64,000 bases of DNA from Ralstonia pickettii. Its GTDB lineage: Bacteria; Pseudomonadota; Gammaproteobacteria; Burkholderiales; Burkholderiaceae. The stretch covers positions 434,001 to 498,000 of the forward strand of contig NZ_JFZG01000024.1 in assembly GCF_000607165.1 (NCBI RefSeq), given 5' to 3'. The notes beneath the pieces were generated by a model. That model searched no databases, was not told the origin of the DNA, and saw only the letters and a list, made by a program, of their open reading frames with translations. Positions within the stretch are counted from its first letter, which is position 1; each line of letters starts with the position of its first letter. The translations under genes were made by a program, and so were the position numbers. Positions 16,714-25,061 of this stretch are shown here, piece by piece.

Positions 16714-17211
16714 ATGGAAGATCTCTCCCCTCGCATGGATTACTCGGAATTTGTCGATACCGTCGTCGGTGTGGCGCCGGCGTTGCAGGCGCTCGGCAAG
16801 GCAGTCGATGCCTCAGGGCTGGAAAAGCCGCTGACCGAACTCGTCAAGCTGCGCGCTTCGCAAATCAACGGCTGCGCGTTCTGTGTGCAATTCCATCTGA
16901 ACCTGGCGCGCAAGCTGCGCGTGGTGCCGGCCAAGCTCGATCTGGTGGCGGTCTGGCGCGACACGCCGGCGGTGTTTACGCCGCGCGAGCGTGCCGCGCT
17001 GGCGTGGACGGAAGCGCTGACCACGCTGGCCCGCGCCTCCGACCACGGCGTGGAAGATGGCGAATACGACGCCGTGCTTGAGCATTTCTCCAGGACGGAA
17101 GTCGCGTTCCTCACGGCCGCCGTCGCTAACATCCAGGCGTGGAACCGTATTGCCGTTGCGATGCGCTTTGCGCCGCAGGTGCCCGCCGCCGTGGCCGCAG
17201 AGGAAGCATGA
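16714..17211 (+). CDS. Carboxymuconolactone decarboxylase/AhpD-family peroxidase-like protein
   Basis: A 165-residue all-helical protein of the CMD/AhpD family. The redox motif C54-A-F-C57 with H61 in INGCAFCVQFH is the AhpD-type catalytic set. The fold blocks LVKLRASQINGC and ERAALAWTEALT are typical. Such proteins act as alkylhydroperoxidases or redox partners; gamma-carboxymuconolactone decarboxylase itself lacks this CxxC. It is the first gene of an operon under the MarR operator, and its stop overlaps the next start (ATGA). Confidence 0.85.
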   Translation: MEDLSPRMDYSEFVDTVVGVAPALQALGKAVDASGLEKPLTELVKLRASQINGCAFCVQFHLNLARKLRVVPAKLDLVAVWRDTPAVFTPRERAALAWTEALTTLARASDHGVEDGEYDAVLEHFSRTEVAFLTAAVANIQAWNRIAVAMRFAPQVPAAVAAEEA

Positions 17212-17657
17212 CCATGGACACGATCCGCCCCATCGAAGACGAAGCCGCGTTGCGTGCGTGCTTTCCCGTCATGCACCAACTGCGGCCGCATCTTGCCGAC
17301 GCCGACGAGCTGGCCGCGCGCTGGCGCCGGCAGGTGGAAGACGGCTATCGCCTCATCGCCGTCTGGCGCGATGGCGTGCCAGTTGCGCTGGCAGGTTATC
17401 GGCAGCAGGAGAATCTCGTCTACGGTTCGTTCCTGTATGTCGACGATCTGGTGACCGATACCAACCTGCGCAGCAGCGGCCTCGGCAACGTGCTGATGGA
17501 CCACCTCAAGGTTGAAGCCGAGCGCCTGGGCTGTGCACGGCTCGTGCTCGACACGCCGCTGTCCAACGTGCTCGGCCATCGCTTCTACTATCGCAACGGG
17601 CTGCTCGCAGGTGCCTTGCGCTTTGGCATGAACACGCAACGTGGAGCGTCCCGATGA
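17208..17657 (+). CDS. GNAT-family N-acetyltransferase
   Basis: A 149-residue GNAT protein. The acetyl-CoA binding region is near VDDLVTDTNLRSSGLGNVLMDHL (motif A: L-R-S-S-G-L-G-N), followed by a C-terminal HRFYYRNGL block. The start codon overlaps the previous stop by 4 nt, and the gene's own stop overlaps the next start, so translation is coupled. The substrate is not evident. Its place between two redox enzymes suggests detoxification of a small amine-bearing compound, which is inference. Confidence 0.8.
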   Translation: MTMDTIRPIEDEAALRACFPVMHQLRPHLADADELAARWRRQVEDGYRLIAVWRDGVPVALAGYRQQENLVYGSFLYVDDLVTDTNLRSSGLGNVLMDHLKVEAERLGCARLVLDTPLSNVLGHRFYYRNGLLAGALRFGMNTQRGASR

Positions 17658-18280
17658 CGACACTGCTGCACGTGACCGTGAGCCCGCGCGACGATCGCTC
17701 GCACAGCCGGCGTGGCGCGAAATTGGTGATTGCACAATTGGCCGAAGCCGTCGGTGGCCTGCGCATCATCGAGCGCGACCTGGCGGCGACACCGCTGCCG
17801 CATCCCGACGCCGGCTTTGTCGAGGCCAGCCTCATGCCCGATGCCGACCGCACTGCAGCGCACCGCGCAGCGCTTGCGTTGTCGGAAACGCTGATCGGCG
17901 AACTGGAAGCGGCGGATGCCGTGCTGATCTCCACGCCGGTGCACAACTACACAGTGCCTTCGGCGTTGAAGGCGTGGATCGACTTGGTGGTGCGGCCCGA
18001 ACGCACGTTCCGGCGCACGCCGACGGGCAAAGTGGGCATGCTGACCGATCGTTCGGTGCTGGTGGTGTCTGCCTCCGGCGGCAACTTTGATGGCGCCCAC
18101 GCGCAGACCGATTTTCTGATGCCGTATCTGCGTTATGTGTTTGCCACGGTGGGCATCCATCAGGTGGAAGGCATCCGCTTGCAGAACACTGCGCGCGGTG
18201 CCGATTCCGCCGTGCGGGCGTTGGAAGGCTTCCGACAGGAACTGGCTGCGCGGATGTTGCTCATGCCGCTGGTGGCTTGA
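17654..18280 (+). CDS. azoR: FMN-dependent NADH-azoreductase/quinone reductase (AzoR-like)
   Basis: A 208-residue flavodoxin-fold protein. The N-terminal phosphate loop SPRDDRSHSRRGAKL fits the AzoR FMN site. TPVHNYTVPSALKAWID is the conserved P-x2-N-x-x-x-P flavin loop, and SASGGNF lies before the C-terminal helices. AzoR reduces azo dyes and quinones with NADH. It is the last gene of the overlapping three-gene MarR-linked operon. With the AhpD-like protein it suggests a response to electrophiles or quinones. Confidence 0.85.
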   Translation: MTTLLHVTVSPRDDRSHSRRGAKLVIAQLAEAVGGLRIIERDLAATPLPHPDAGFVEASLMPDADRTAAHRAALALSETLIGELEAADAVLISTPVHNYTVPSALKAWIDLVVRPERTFRRTPTGKVGMLTDRSVLVVSASGGNFDGAHAQTDFLMPYLRYVFATVGIHQVEGIRLQNTARGADSAVRALEGFRQELAARMLLMPLVA

Positions 18281-18328
18281 GGGTTGTCGCGCGAAAGAAG
18301 CAGTGTCAGTGCTGCTTAAAGTCTGGCG

Positions 18329-19927
18329 CTAAGGCGCCGCTTCTGCCGTGTGCGTAAGCTGCTTCAGCGCCTGGACGAAGTACGCGCGATCGTGCGGCGC
18401 CAGGTCCTGCATGGTTTGCGAGAGGCGGTCCATCGTCGTGCGAGCGGTGATGTGATCGCCGTCGGCGTGGGCAAACCATGCCAGCTCCAGCAGTAACCCG
18501 CTCACTTGCACGTGGCCGTAGCGATGCCGGCCGCTGTCGTGTTCGCGCAGGCGCAGTGCGGCCACGTCGGTCCAACGCTGCGGCCAGTAGCGCGCGTCAA
18601 AGGCTTCGGCAAATGGGCCGGCCTGCGTGCGGATGTCGGTCAACGTGAGCGCCGCGCGGCGCGTGTCGGCGCGTGCTATCCGCATCAGCGCGATGGCGTT
18701 CCACGCCGATTGCAGCGGCCCACCGTTACGCAGCGCCTGCCATTCGCTCATGGCCAGCCAACGGACGGCGTCGACCGTGCCGTCGGCATGCGTTGAGTCG
18801 CCGAGCACATCGCGCAGCAGCCAGCAAGTCATGCCGAGATTGGCGGCAACCTGCTGCACAGCGTCCGACGCCTGGCTCTCCAATGCGGCAGCCAGCGCGG
18901 TTTCGAATTGCGCGACGATGCGCTGTGCGGCCTGGGCGCGTACGTCCAAAGCAGTGCCGTCTGAGTCGGCATAGAGCAGGCGGGCACGCTCGATGAGGGC
19001 GTTGAGGTTGTTCCACTCGAAGCGGATCTGCGGGTGGTAGCGCAGCAGGCTGCGGCCGGACTCGGCATCGGCCAGGCGTGCAAGCAGGCCGGCGGCGAGG
19101 TCGAGGTCGCGGCGGTCATACGCACACCATGCGGTGACGATGCGCTCCATGGCGGCGAGGTAATCGTTGCCGAGCACGTGGCGTTGCCGGCGGTGCGCGC
19201 GCAGTTGCGAGAGCAGGGCGCTGGCGCGTGTGGAATCGCCCAGGCGGCGAGCGGCCATCGCCTCGCCCAGAGTGACGAGGGCGCGCTGGAAGTCGTTGTC
19301 GGCGGCGTCACTGGCGTGGCGCAGCGCGAGCAGGGCACCGCCGCGCTCGGTATCGGACGCGCTTGTGCTGGCGCCCAGTGCATGCAACAGGCGGCCTTCG
19401 CGCATGGCGTGGCGCGCGGTCAGAAAGGCGTGCCAGAACGCGGGGTTGGGCGTGCCAGGCGCCGGGCCGGACAGCGCGCTGGCGTTGGTATCGGTGCTGT
19501 TGTCCGTGCTGCCATCTGGGGCGGCAATCCCGAGGAAGGCGCGCACATCGGCGTCATCGGCAATCCGTCCTTCAACCACGCAGACCACGCGTGCCGCGTC
19601 TTCGGGTGTGAGCCAGAAGGGCCCTTGGCTGCGCTTATCTGCGTTGAGGAAGCGCGGCTCGCGGTCGCGCTGTTCACCCCAGCCAGCTTGCACGCCCCAG
19701 TTCTGCCAGTCGCGAAACGCGCGGCTGATCATCATGCGCTGCGTGCTGGCGTCCGACACGGCGCCGCGCAGGTCGGCCAGGCGCACCAGCGGTTGCTCCG
19801 GCGACAGACGATGCGCGTATGCCAGCCGCACCAGCAACCACAGGCTCTGGAACGGCGCGCGCCGGCCATCCACGGTTTGCGGGGTGGTCAGCTCGACATG
19901 GAGGGCGGGCAGGGCAGGCGGCGTCAT
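18329..19927 (-). CDS. RP3-like regulator of class D beta-lactamase expression
   Basis: A 532-residue protein divergent from the beta-lactamase gene. In R. pickettii a divergent gene called RP3 upstream of blaOXA-60 is known to be needed for beta-lactam induction of the oxacillinases; the position and orientation here match. The N-terminus (about 1-110; DLRGAVSDASTQRMMISRAF, then WQNWGVQAGWG) may be a winged DNA-binding domain. The rest is Ala/Leu-rich and helical, possibly TPR-like repeats. No signal peptide or membrane segment is seen. I start at MTPPALPAL; another ATG lies 13 codons upstream. Identity with RP3 is inferred from context. Confidence 0.7.
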   Translation of the reverse strand: MTPPALPALHVELTTPQTVDGRRAPFQSLWLLVRLAYAHRLSPEQPLVRLADLRGAVSDASTQRMMISRAFRDWQNWGVQAGWGEQRDREPRFLNADKRSQGPFWLTPEDAARVVCVVEGRIADDADVRAFLGIAAPDGSTDNSTDTNASALSGPAPGTPNPAFWHAFLTARHAMREGRLLHALGASTSASDTERGGALLALRHASDAADNDFQRALVTLGEAMAARRLGDSTRASALLSQLRAHRRQRHVLGNDYLAAMERIVTAWCAYDRRDLDLAAGLLARLADAESGRSLLRYHPQIRFEWNNLNALIERARLLYADSDGTALDVRAQAAQRIVAQFETALAAALESQASDAVQQVAANLGMTCWLLRDVLGDSTHADGTVDAVRWLAMSEWQALRNGGPLQSAWNAIALMRIARADTRRAALTLTDIRTQAGPFAEAFDARYWPQRWTDVAALRLREHDSGRHRYGHVQVSGLLLELAWFAHADGDHITARTTMDRLSQTMQDLAPHDRAYFVQALKQLTHTAEAAP

Positions 19928-19991
19928 GCAGGCAATCAGGCGAGGCGAAACGAAACGTGGCGCCATTGTGCGCCAAGCCCCTTGTTACAGG

Positions 19992-20007
19992 CGTTACGCG
20001 CGTGACG
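19992..20007. promoter_or_regulatory. Inverted repeat in the bla/RP3 intergenic region
   Basis: CGTTACGC directly abuts GCGTGACG, symmetric at 7 of 8 positions, with an extra GTTAC just upstream. It is the clearest dyad in the 196-bp divergent region between the RP3-like gene and blaOXA, so it is a candidate site for the inducer protein. Confidence 0.4.
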
Positions 20008-20123
20008 TGCGGCGTGTCCTGCACGCTGGCGGCGGCACGGCGCGCTCCCTACGATGCGCAGCGCCGGCTCATCTGCGCGTTGATGGTTGCCGGCAGCAAT
20101 CCACTCAATTCAAGGAGCTTTCC

Positions 20124-20939
20124 ATGTTCTCTCGCTGGTCGAAGATCTTCGCGCTTGCCCTCACGGCCTGCACCGTTGCCATGAGCACCGCCACTGCCCA
20201 TGCCGAGCTGGTCGTGCGCAATGACCTCAAGCGCGTGTTCGACGCCGCCGGCGTCTCCGGCACCTTTGTGCTGATGGACATCAGCGCTGATCGCACGTAC
20301 GTCGTTGACCCGGCGCGGGCCGCGCGGCGCATCCACCCGGCATCCACGTTCAAGATTCCGAACAGCCTGATCGCCTTCGACACCGGAGCCGTGCGCGACG
20401 ATCAAGAGGTGCTGCCTTACGGCGGCAAGCCGCAGCCTTACAAGCAGTGGGAGCACGACATGGCGTTGCCCGAGGCGATCCGCCTGTCGGCCGTGCCGAT
20501 CTACCAGGAGGTGGCGCGCCGCGTGGGCTTTGAACGCATGCAAGCCTACGTCGATGCGTTCGACTACGGCAACCGGCAACTCGGCAGTGTGATCGATCAA
20601 TTCTGGCTACGCGGCCCGCTGGAGATTTCCGCATTCGAAGAAGCGCGCTTCACCAGCCGCATGGCGCTCAAGCAGTTGCCGGTGAAGCCGCGCACCTGGG
20701 ACTTGGTCCACCGCATGCTGTTGATCGAGCAGCAGGGCGACGCCGCGCTGTATGCCAAGACGGGCGTTGCGACGGAGTATCAGCCGGAGATCGGCTGGTG
20801 GGTCGGCTGGGTGGAACGTGCCGGGCGCGTCTATGCCTTCGCACTGAACATCGACATGCCGCGTGAGGGCGACATGGCCAAGCGTATTCCGTTGGGCAAG
20901 CAGTTGATGCAGGCGCTGGAGGTGTGGCCGGCGCCGTAA
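20124..20939 (+). CDS. blaOXA: Class D beta-lactamase, OXA-60 family
   Basis: A 271-residue serine beta-lactamase with a signal peptide (cleavage near THAHA-E28), acting in the periplasm. All class D motifs are present: S74-T-F-K77 (nucleophile and carboxylated lysine), S122-A-V124, Y148-G-N150 and K212-T-G214. An AAGGAG ribosome binding site lies 6 nt before the start. Length and sequence style fit OXA-60, the chromosomal, inducible oxacillinase of Ralstonia pickettii. The exact variant number cannot be read by eye. The divergent RP3-like gene is the likely activator. Confidence 0.92.
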   Translation: MFSRWSKIFALALTACTVAMSTATAHAELVVRNDLKRVFDAAGVSGTFVLMDISADRTYVVDPARAARRIHPASTFKIPNSLIAFDTGAVRDDQEVLPYGGKPQPYKQWEHDMALPEAIRLSAVPIYQEVARRVGFERMQAYVDAFDYGNRQLGSVIDQFWLRGPLEISAFEEARFTSRMALKQLPVKPRTWDLVHRMLLIEQQGDAALYAKTGVATEYQPEIGWWVGWVERAGRVYAFALNIDMPREGDMAKRIPLGKQLMQALEVWPAP

Positions 20940-21088
20940 GAGTTGCGTCTGCAGGCTCCGCCGTCTGATTCGCAATCAGGGATGCCAGCAATCCACAATG
21001 AGATCGATCCCGAGGACGATGCAAATCGTTAAAAACTATTGCGCCGGCCCGTACGGAAACGGACGGATGCAACACATCGGGGGCCCTC

Positions 21089-21532
21089 ATGTTCAAGGTC
21101 TACAAGGCAATGGCCGTCGCCGTGGCAGCGGCCGTCGGAGCAGGTGGTGCGCTGGCGGGCGGCAGCCAGAGCGGCGTGATCCATTTCAGCGGCACCATCG
21201 TCGAGGCTGGGTTCCACGTGCAGGCTGCGCCCCAGCGCACCGGTGCGGAGAACCTCTTGAAGGCGAGCCCGTCGTCGTCCGGCGACCAGGTGGTGTTGGA
21301 CTTTCGCTCGTCTGCGGTGCGCGTGGTGCCGCTTGATGTGTCGGTGGAGGCACGCGCGGCGTCATCGCTCCGGCCTCTGCGGGTGGGTGATGTGCGCAGC
21401 AACGCCGAGGTTCTGCTCAAGTACGCAGGCTTCAAGGCCAACTTGCTGACCGCAAACAACGGCACGCTGACCTTGTCGCGCGCGCCGGGAGTGGAATCAG
21501 CGCTTGCGGTGGTGACACTCGCCTACCAGTAA
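21089..21532 (+). CDS. Secreted fimbrial-subunit-like protein
   Basis: A 147-residue protein with a clear signal peptide (KAMAVAVAAAVGAGGALAG). The mature start GSQSGVIHFSGTIVEAGF resembles the first strand of type 1 fimbrial subunits, and the C-terminal VVTLAYQ is like a donor-strand-type beta end. No usher, chaperone or other pilin gene is nearby, and it lacks the usual cysteine pair of fimbrial subunits. It is therefore an orphan exported beta-rich protein. A terminator follows immediately. Confidence 0.6.
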   Translation: MFKVYKAMAVAVAAAVGAGGALAGGSQSGVIHFSGTIVEAGFHVQAAPQRTGAENLLKASPSSSGDQVVLDFRSSAVRVVPLDVSVEARAASSLRPLRVGDVRSNAEVLLKYAGFKANLLTANNGTLTLSRAPGVESALAVVTLAYQ

Positions 21533-21537
21533 TGAAA

Positions 21538-21560
21538 AAAGGCGGGAATCTCCCGCCTTT
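21538..21560. terminator. Bidirectional terminator
   Basis: A perfect 10-bp stem AAAGGCGGGA / TCCCGCCTTT with a 3-nt loop, flanked by A and T runs on the two sides. It separates the fimbrial-like gene from the convergent opgD, and can serve both. Confidence 0.75.
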
Positions 21561-21584
21561 GTTTGCTGGCCGCCGCGATGGCGT

Positions 21585-23198
21585 TTACGACGCCACCGGC
21601 CCCACCGGCGATTGGAACGGGTGGTATTGGTAAAGCCAAGTCTCAGACAGCGGCTTGCCATCCACACGCAAAAACAATCGCATGTCCACCGGTTCCTTCC
21701 CATCGACCGTCAGATCGAATTGCGCACGCCAGTGGCCCGGCACGCCGTTCGGCACGGCTTCGGTAAACACGTACGAGAACGTGCCGCGTGAGGTGCTGAG
21801 CACAGCCTCCGGCTTGGTGCCGAAGGGCAGCTTCTCCAGCGGGCCGCCCTTGAACTCGACCATGAACTTGCGCACGCCGTGCGGGCGCGGCTGGCCCGGC
21901 TGGCCGCCGTTGCCCATGCGCGTGGCCACGCAGCGCGCCAGTTGCGTCGGATACGGCTCATCGGCCAGCCAGTGCAGGCGATAGCGCAGCCGATACTGGC
22001 TGCCCGCGCGTGCCGGTGCCTTCGGCACCCACATGGCGACGATGTTGTCGTGGATCTCGTCGTCGGTCGGGATCTCGATGAGCTGCACGGCGCCTTCGCC
22101 CCAGCCCTCCAGCGGCTCGACCCACAAACTCGGGCGACGCTCGTAGTGCACGCCGTCCTGGTAGTTGTTGAAATCGCGATCGCGCTGCAGCAGGCCGAAG
22201 CCGCGCGGGTTGTTGTCGCCAAAGGCAGACGCCATCGTGCGCGGCGGATCGTTCAGCGGGCGCCAGATACGCTCGCCTGTGCCGGTCCAGAGCGCCAGGC
22301 CGTCGGAGTCGTGCACTTCGGGGCGCCAGTCGGTGGCGGTGCCCTTGGCGGTTTCCGAGAACCAGTACATCGACGTGGCAGGCGCGATGCCGAAACGGTC
22401 CACGTCCTTGCGCAGGAAGATGGCCGTATCGATGTCCATCACTACGCCCTTCGTGCGGTGCATGACGAAGCGGTATGCACCCGTGATGCTCGGCCCGTCG
22501 AGCAGCGTGTAGATCGTCACGGAATCTGCGCGGTTGTCTGCCGGCGTGTCGAACCACACGTGCGTGAAATTGGGGAATTCTTCCGGCTTGCCGGCCTGCG
22601 CAACGTCGAGCGCGATCCCGCGTGCGGAGAGCCCGTACTGATACAGCTCACCGATGGCGCGGAAGTACGATGCGCCCAGGAAGGCAACCCAATCGTTCTT
22701 TTTCCAGTCGAGTTTTTTCTGATCGCCCAGACGGCTTTCCTGAAAGCGGAAGCCGGAAAAGCCGCTGCCGCGCGGCAGCTTGCGCGCCGGGCTGTCGGCG
22801 GGCATGTCGAAGTACGACTCGTCGTAGACGATCTCGCGTGCGGCGGCTTTTTCCACCACATGCATGCGTACCGGCGCGCGGAAGAACGTGCCCAGGTGGA
22901 AGAACGTCACCGGAAATTGGCCCGGACCGTCAGCAAAGAGCGCGTGGGCGGTGTCGAACTTGATCTTGCCGTGCGCTTCGTAGTCGATCTTGGCCAGGAT
23001 GTCGGCCGGCGCCGTGGCGGGCGGCGTGTACGGCTTGGCGGCCATTGTGCGGGCGCGTTCGATCAGCGCATCGAAAGAAAACGGCGCGGCATCGCCCAGC
23101 TTGACGCGATTTGCGGCCAGCGCCTCGGGCGTGATGCCGAGTGCCGCCAGCGTGGCGGTAACGGATGCGGAGGCAAGAAGGGTTCGACGTGTGACCAT
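21585..23198 (-). CDS. opgD: Periplasmic glucan biosynthesis protein OpgD/MdoD
   Basis: A 537-residue periplasmic protein of the OpgG/OpgD family, which modifies osmoregulated periplasmic glucans. The N-terminus VTRRTLLASASVTATLAALG is a Tat signal, as in OpgD but not OpgG. The body holds the conserved family blocks RGSGFSGFRF, FLGASYFRAIG, RGFGLLQRDRDFNNYQD and EGWGEGAVQLIEIPT. I start at MVTRRTLL, giving a normal short Tat n-region; an ATG 14 codons upstream (23240) is possible. No opgH glucosyltransferase gene is adjacent. It is divergent from a serine hydrolase gene. Confidence 0.88.
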   Translation of the reverse strand: MVTRRTLLASASVTATLAALGITPEALAANRVKLGDAAPFSFDALIERARTMAAKPYTPPATAPADILAKIDYEAHGKIKFDTAHALFADGPGQFPVTFFHLGTFFRAPVRMHVVEKAAAREIVYDESYFDMPADSPARKLPRGSGFSGFRFQESRLGDQKKLDWKKNDWVAFLGASYFRAIGELYQYGLSARGIALDVAQAGKPEEFPNFTHVWFDTPADNRADSVTIYTLLDGPSITGAYRFVMHRTKGVVMDIDTAIFLRKDVDRFGIAPATSMYWFSETAKGTATDWRPEVHDSDGLALWTGTGERIWRPLNDPPRTMASAFGDNNPRGFGLLQRDRDFNNYQDGVHYERRPSLWVEPLEGWGEGAVQLIEIPTDDEIHDNIVAMWVPKAPARAGSQYRLRYRLHWLADEPYPTQLARCVATRMGNGGQPGQPRPHGVRKFMVEFKGGPLEKLPFGTKPEAVLSTSRGTFSYVFTEAVPNGVPGHWRAQFDLTVDGKEPVDMRLFLRVDGKPLSETWLYQYHPFQSPVGPVAS

Positions 23199-23393
23199 AG
23201 GTGCCTGTGATGTGACTGATGAATAAGAAGGGTCCGACATGGTAACGCGGGCCCAGGTTCCGGCGCGGGCTGGAAGCTCCCCCGGATGGCCGATCCGCTG
23301 CCGTTCGGACGCCCAAATCGACAGTTCATCGCAGCGGGTTTGCACCTGCAAGTGCCGGTTACGATACTTGGTGACACATCAACGGGGGCTGGG

Positions 23394-24536
23394 ATGACGC
23401 TACGACTGCGCAGCATCGGCATCGCTTTGGCATTGGTTTGCGCGGCATGCGGCGCCCGGGCGGCACCCTGCGAGTCGCCCGCCCAGTTGAATGATGGCTG
23501 GCAGACCGAAGCCGACCCTGCCGCAGCCGGTTTCGAAGCCGGCCGCCTTTGCGCCGTCCTGCGCAATTTTGCCGAAGCCGATATCAACTTCCACAGCCTG
23601 CTCGTGGTGCGTCATGGCCATCTGGTGGCGGAGGTCTATCACGCCGGCAAGGATGAGCGTGTGAAGGATCTGTTCCGCACCACGCGCACGTTCGACGCCA
23701 GCACACTTCACGACATCCGCTCGGTCAGCAAATCGGTGACAAGCCTGCTGTGGGGCATTGCGCAAGGGCAGGGGAAGATGCCGCCGCTCGAAACACCGGC
23801 GTTGTCGCTGTTTCCGGGGCTGGCCGACCTGAATCGCGACGGCCGTGAGGCGATTACGCTCTCGCAGATGCTGTCGATGTCCAGCGGCCTTGCCTGGAAC
23901 GAATGGCGTGCGACGAGCCTGTTCAACAACGACGAGTTCGGACTGTTCTGGCACACCTCTCAGGCGCACTACGTGTTCGACCGCCCGATGGCGGCGCCGG
24001 CTGGCACGCAGTTCAACTACAACGGCGGCAACACGGCGGTACTGGCGCTGCTGTTGGCAGAGCGCGTCGGCATGTCGTTGCCGGAGTACGCGCGCACGCA
24101 ACTGTTCGAACCGCTGGGCATCACCGATTGGGAATGGGTAGACGACTACCGTGGCCGCCCCCTGGCGTTTGCCGGCGTGCGCCTGCGCCCCCGAGACCTG
24201 GCGCGCATCGGTCAGCTCGTGCTGCAGCACGGCCAATGGAATGGGCGGCAAGTCGTGCCAGCCGCGTGGATTGCCGAATCAACGCGCCCGCACATCGACA
24301 CCGGCATGGGCCTGCAGTACGGCTATCAGTGGTGGCTCGGCAAGGTGGTGGCCGGCGGCACCGAACACGCGTGGATCGGCGGCATCGGCAACGGTGGCCA
24401 GCGCCTGTGGATCGTGCCCGGGCTCGACATGGTGATCGTCACCACGGCGGGCGACTACAACCAGCGTGCAACCTGGAAACAGGCCGAAAACCTGCTCGAC
24501 CAGGTCATGGCGGCCGTGCAGCCGTCGCTCTGGTAA
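23394..24536 (+). CDS. Exported serine hydrolase of the beta-lactamase (class C/penicillin-binding) fold
   Basis: A 380-residue protein with a signal peptide ending ARA-A. The catalytic S110-V-S-K113 motif (in DIRSVSKSVTSLL) and the NYNGGN segment match the beta-lactamase-related serine hydrolase family, which includes esterases, D-aminopeptidases and 6-aminohexanoate-dimer hydrolase relatives. HAWIGGIGNGGQ takes the place of the third KTG-like motif. These enzymes seldom hydrolyse beta-lactams, so it should not be read as a resistance gene. Located in the periplasm; substrate unknown. The ATG chosen starts the signal sequence; the frame is open further upstream. Confidence 0.8.
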   Translation: MTLRLRSIGIALALVCAACGARAAPCESPAQLNDGWQTEADPAAAGFEAGRLCAVLRNFAEADINFHSLLVVRHGHLVAEVYHAGKDERVKDLFRTTRTFDASTLHDIRSVSKSVTSLLWGIAQGQGKMPPLETPALSLFPGLADLNRDGREAITLSQMLSMSSGLAWNEWRATSLFNNDEFGLFWHTSQAHYVFDRPMAAPAGTQFNYNGGNTAVLALLLAERVGMSLPEYARTQLFEPLGITDWEWVDDYRGRPLAFAGVRLRPRDLARIGQLVLQHGQWNGRQVVPAAWIAESTRPHIDTGMGLQYGYQWWLGKVVAGGTEHAWIGGIGNGGQRLWIVPGLDMVIVTTAGDYNQRATWKQAENLLDQVMAAVQPSLW

Positions 24537-24568
24537 CGACGGCTGCGCGGTTGCGTGGCTGCGCGGGC

Positions 24569-25048
24569 TTAAAGGAACCGGTCGAGGATCTTGCGGCTGT
24601 GCTTGTCCAGCGCAAGCAGGTCGCGGATCAGGTAGTGGATGCCGTGGCTGTCGGAAATGAGCAGCGTGGTGCCGGTCAGGCGCCGGATGTCTTCTTCGCC
24701 GCGCAGCACGAGGTCGGTCTGGCCGCGGTCGGTCTGCACCGTCCACGTGCTGGGCGTGGCGTAGGTCGATACGCCGACGATCTTGCGGATTTCGGGCATG
24801 AATTCACGCGCACCGAGTTCAGCTTCGATCAGTGCGCGCATTGGCGCGGGTAGGGCATCGGGCTGCGTGATCCACGCCAGCTCGCGGCCGTCGGTGCTCA
24901 TCAGGCTCAAGCCCTCGCCGGCGGCGGAGATCGGAAACGCGCGCACGGGCACCACGCCTTCATGCATGGTGCCGTCGGCCAGGGTCATCACAAGCTTGCC
25001 GAAGCCATTGCGGCTTAGGGTGAAATCGGGCGTTTGCATCGCAGTCAT
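24569..25048 (-). CDS. Cyanophycin-locus DUF1854 protein
   Basis: A 159-residue soluble protein of the DUF1854 type that recurs next to cyanophycin synthetase genes. Beta-rich N-terminus (DFTLSRNGFGKLVMTLADG), central region with ELAWITQPDALP, and C-terminal RLTGTTLLISDSHGIHYLIRDL. No signal or membrane segment. It lies 13 bp downstream of the ABC gene on the same strand, so the two form an operon, divergent from cphA'-cphA. The molecular role is unknown; association with cyanophycin is by gene neighbourhood. Confidence 0.8.
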   Translation of the reverse strand: MTAMQTPDFTLSRNGFGKLVMTLADGTMHEGVVPVRAFPISAAGEGLSLMSTDGRELAWITQPDALPAPMRALIEAELGAREFMPEIRKIVGVSTYATPSTWTVQTDRGQTDLVLRGEEDIRRLTGTTLLISDSHGIHYLIRDLLALDKHSRKILDRFL

Positions 25049-25061
25049 TTCAAATAGGGGA

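Noticed and set aside
23394-24536. Second beta-lactamase gene
   Set aside because: It has the serine-hydrolase SxxK fold but not the class C resistance-enzyme motifs such as a standard KTG, so an esterase or peptidase-like role is more likely.
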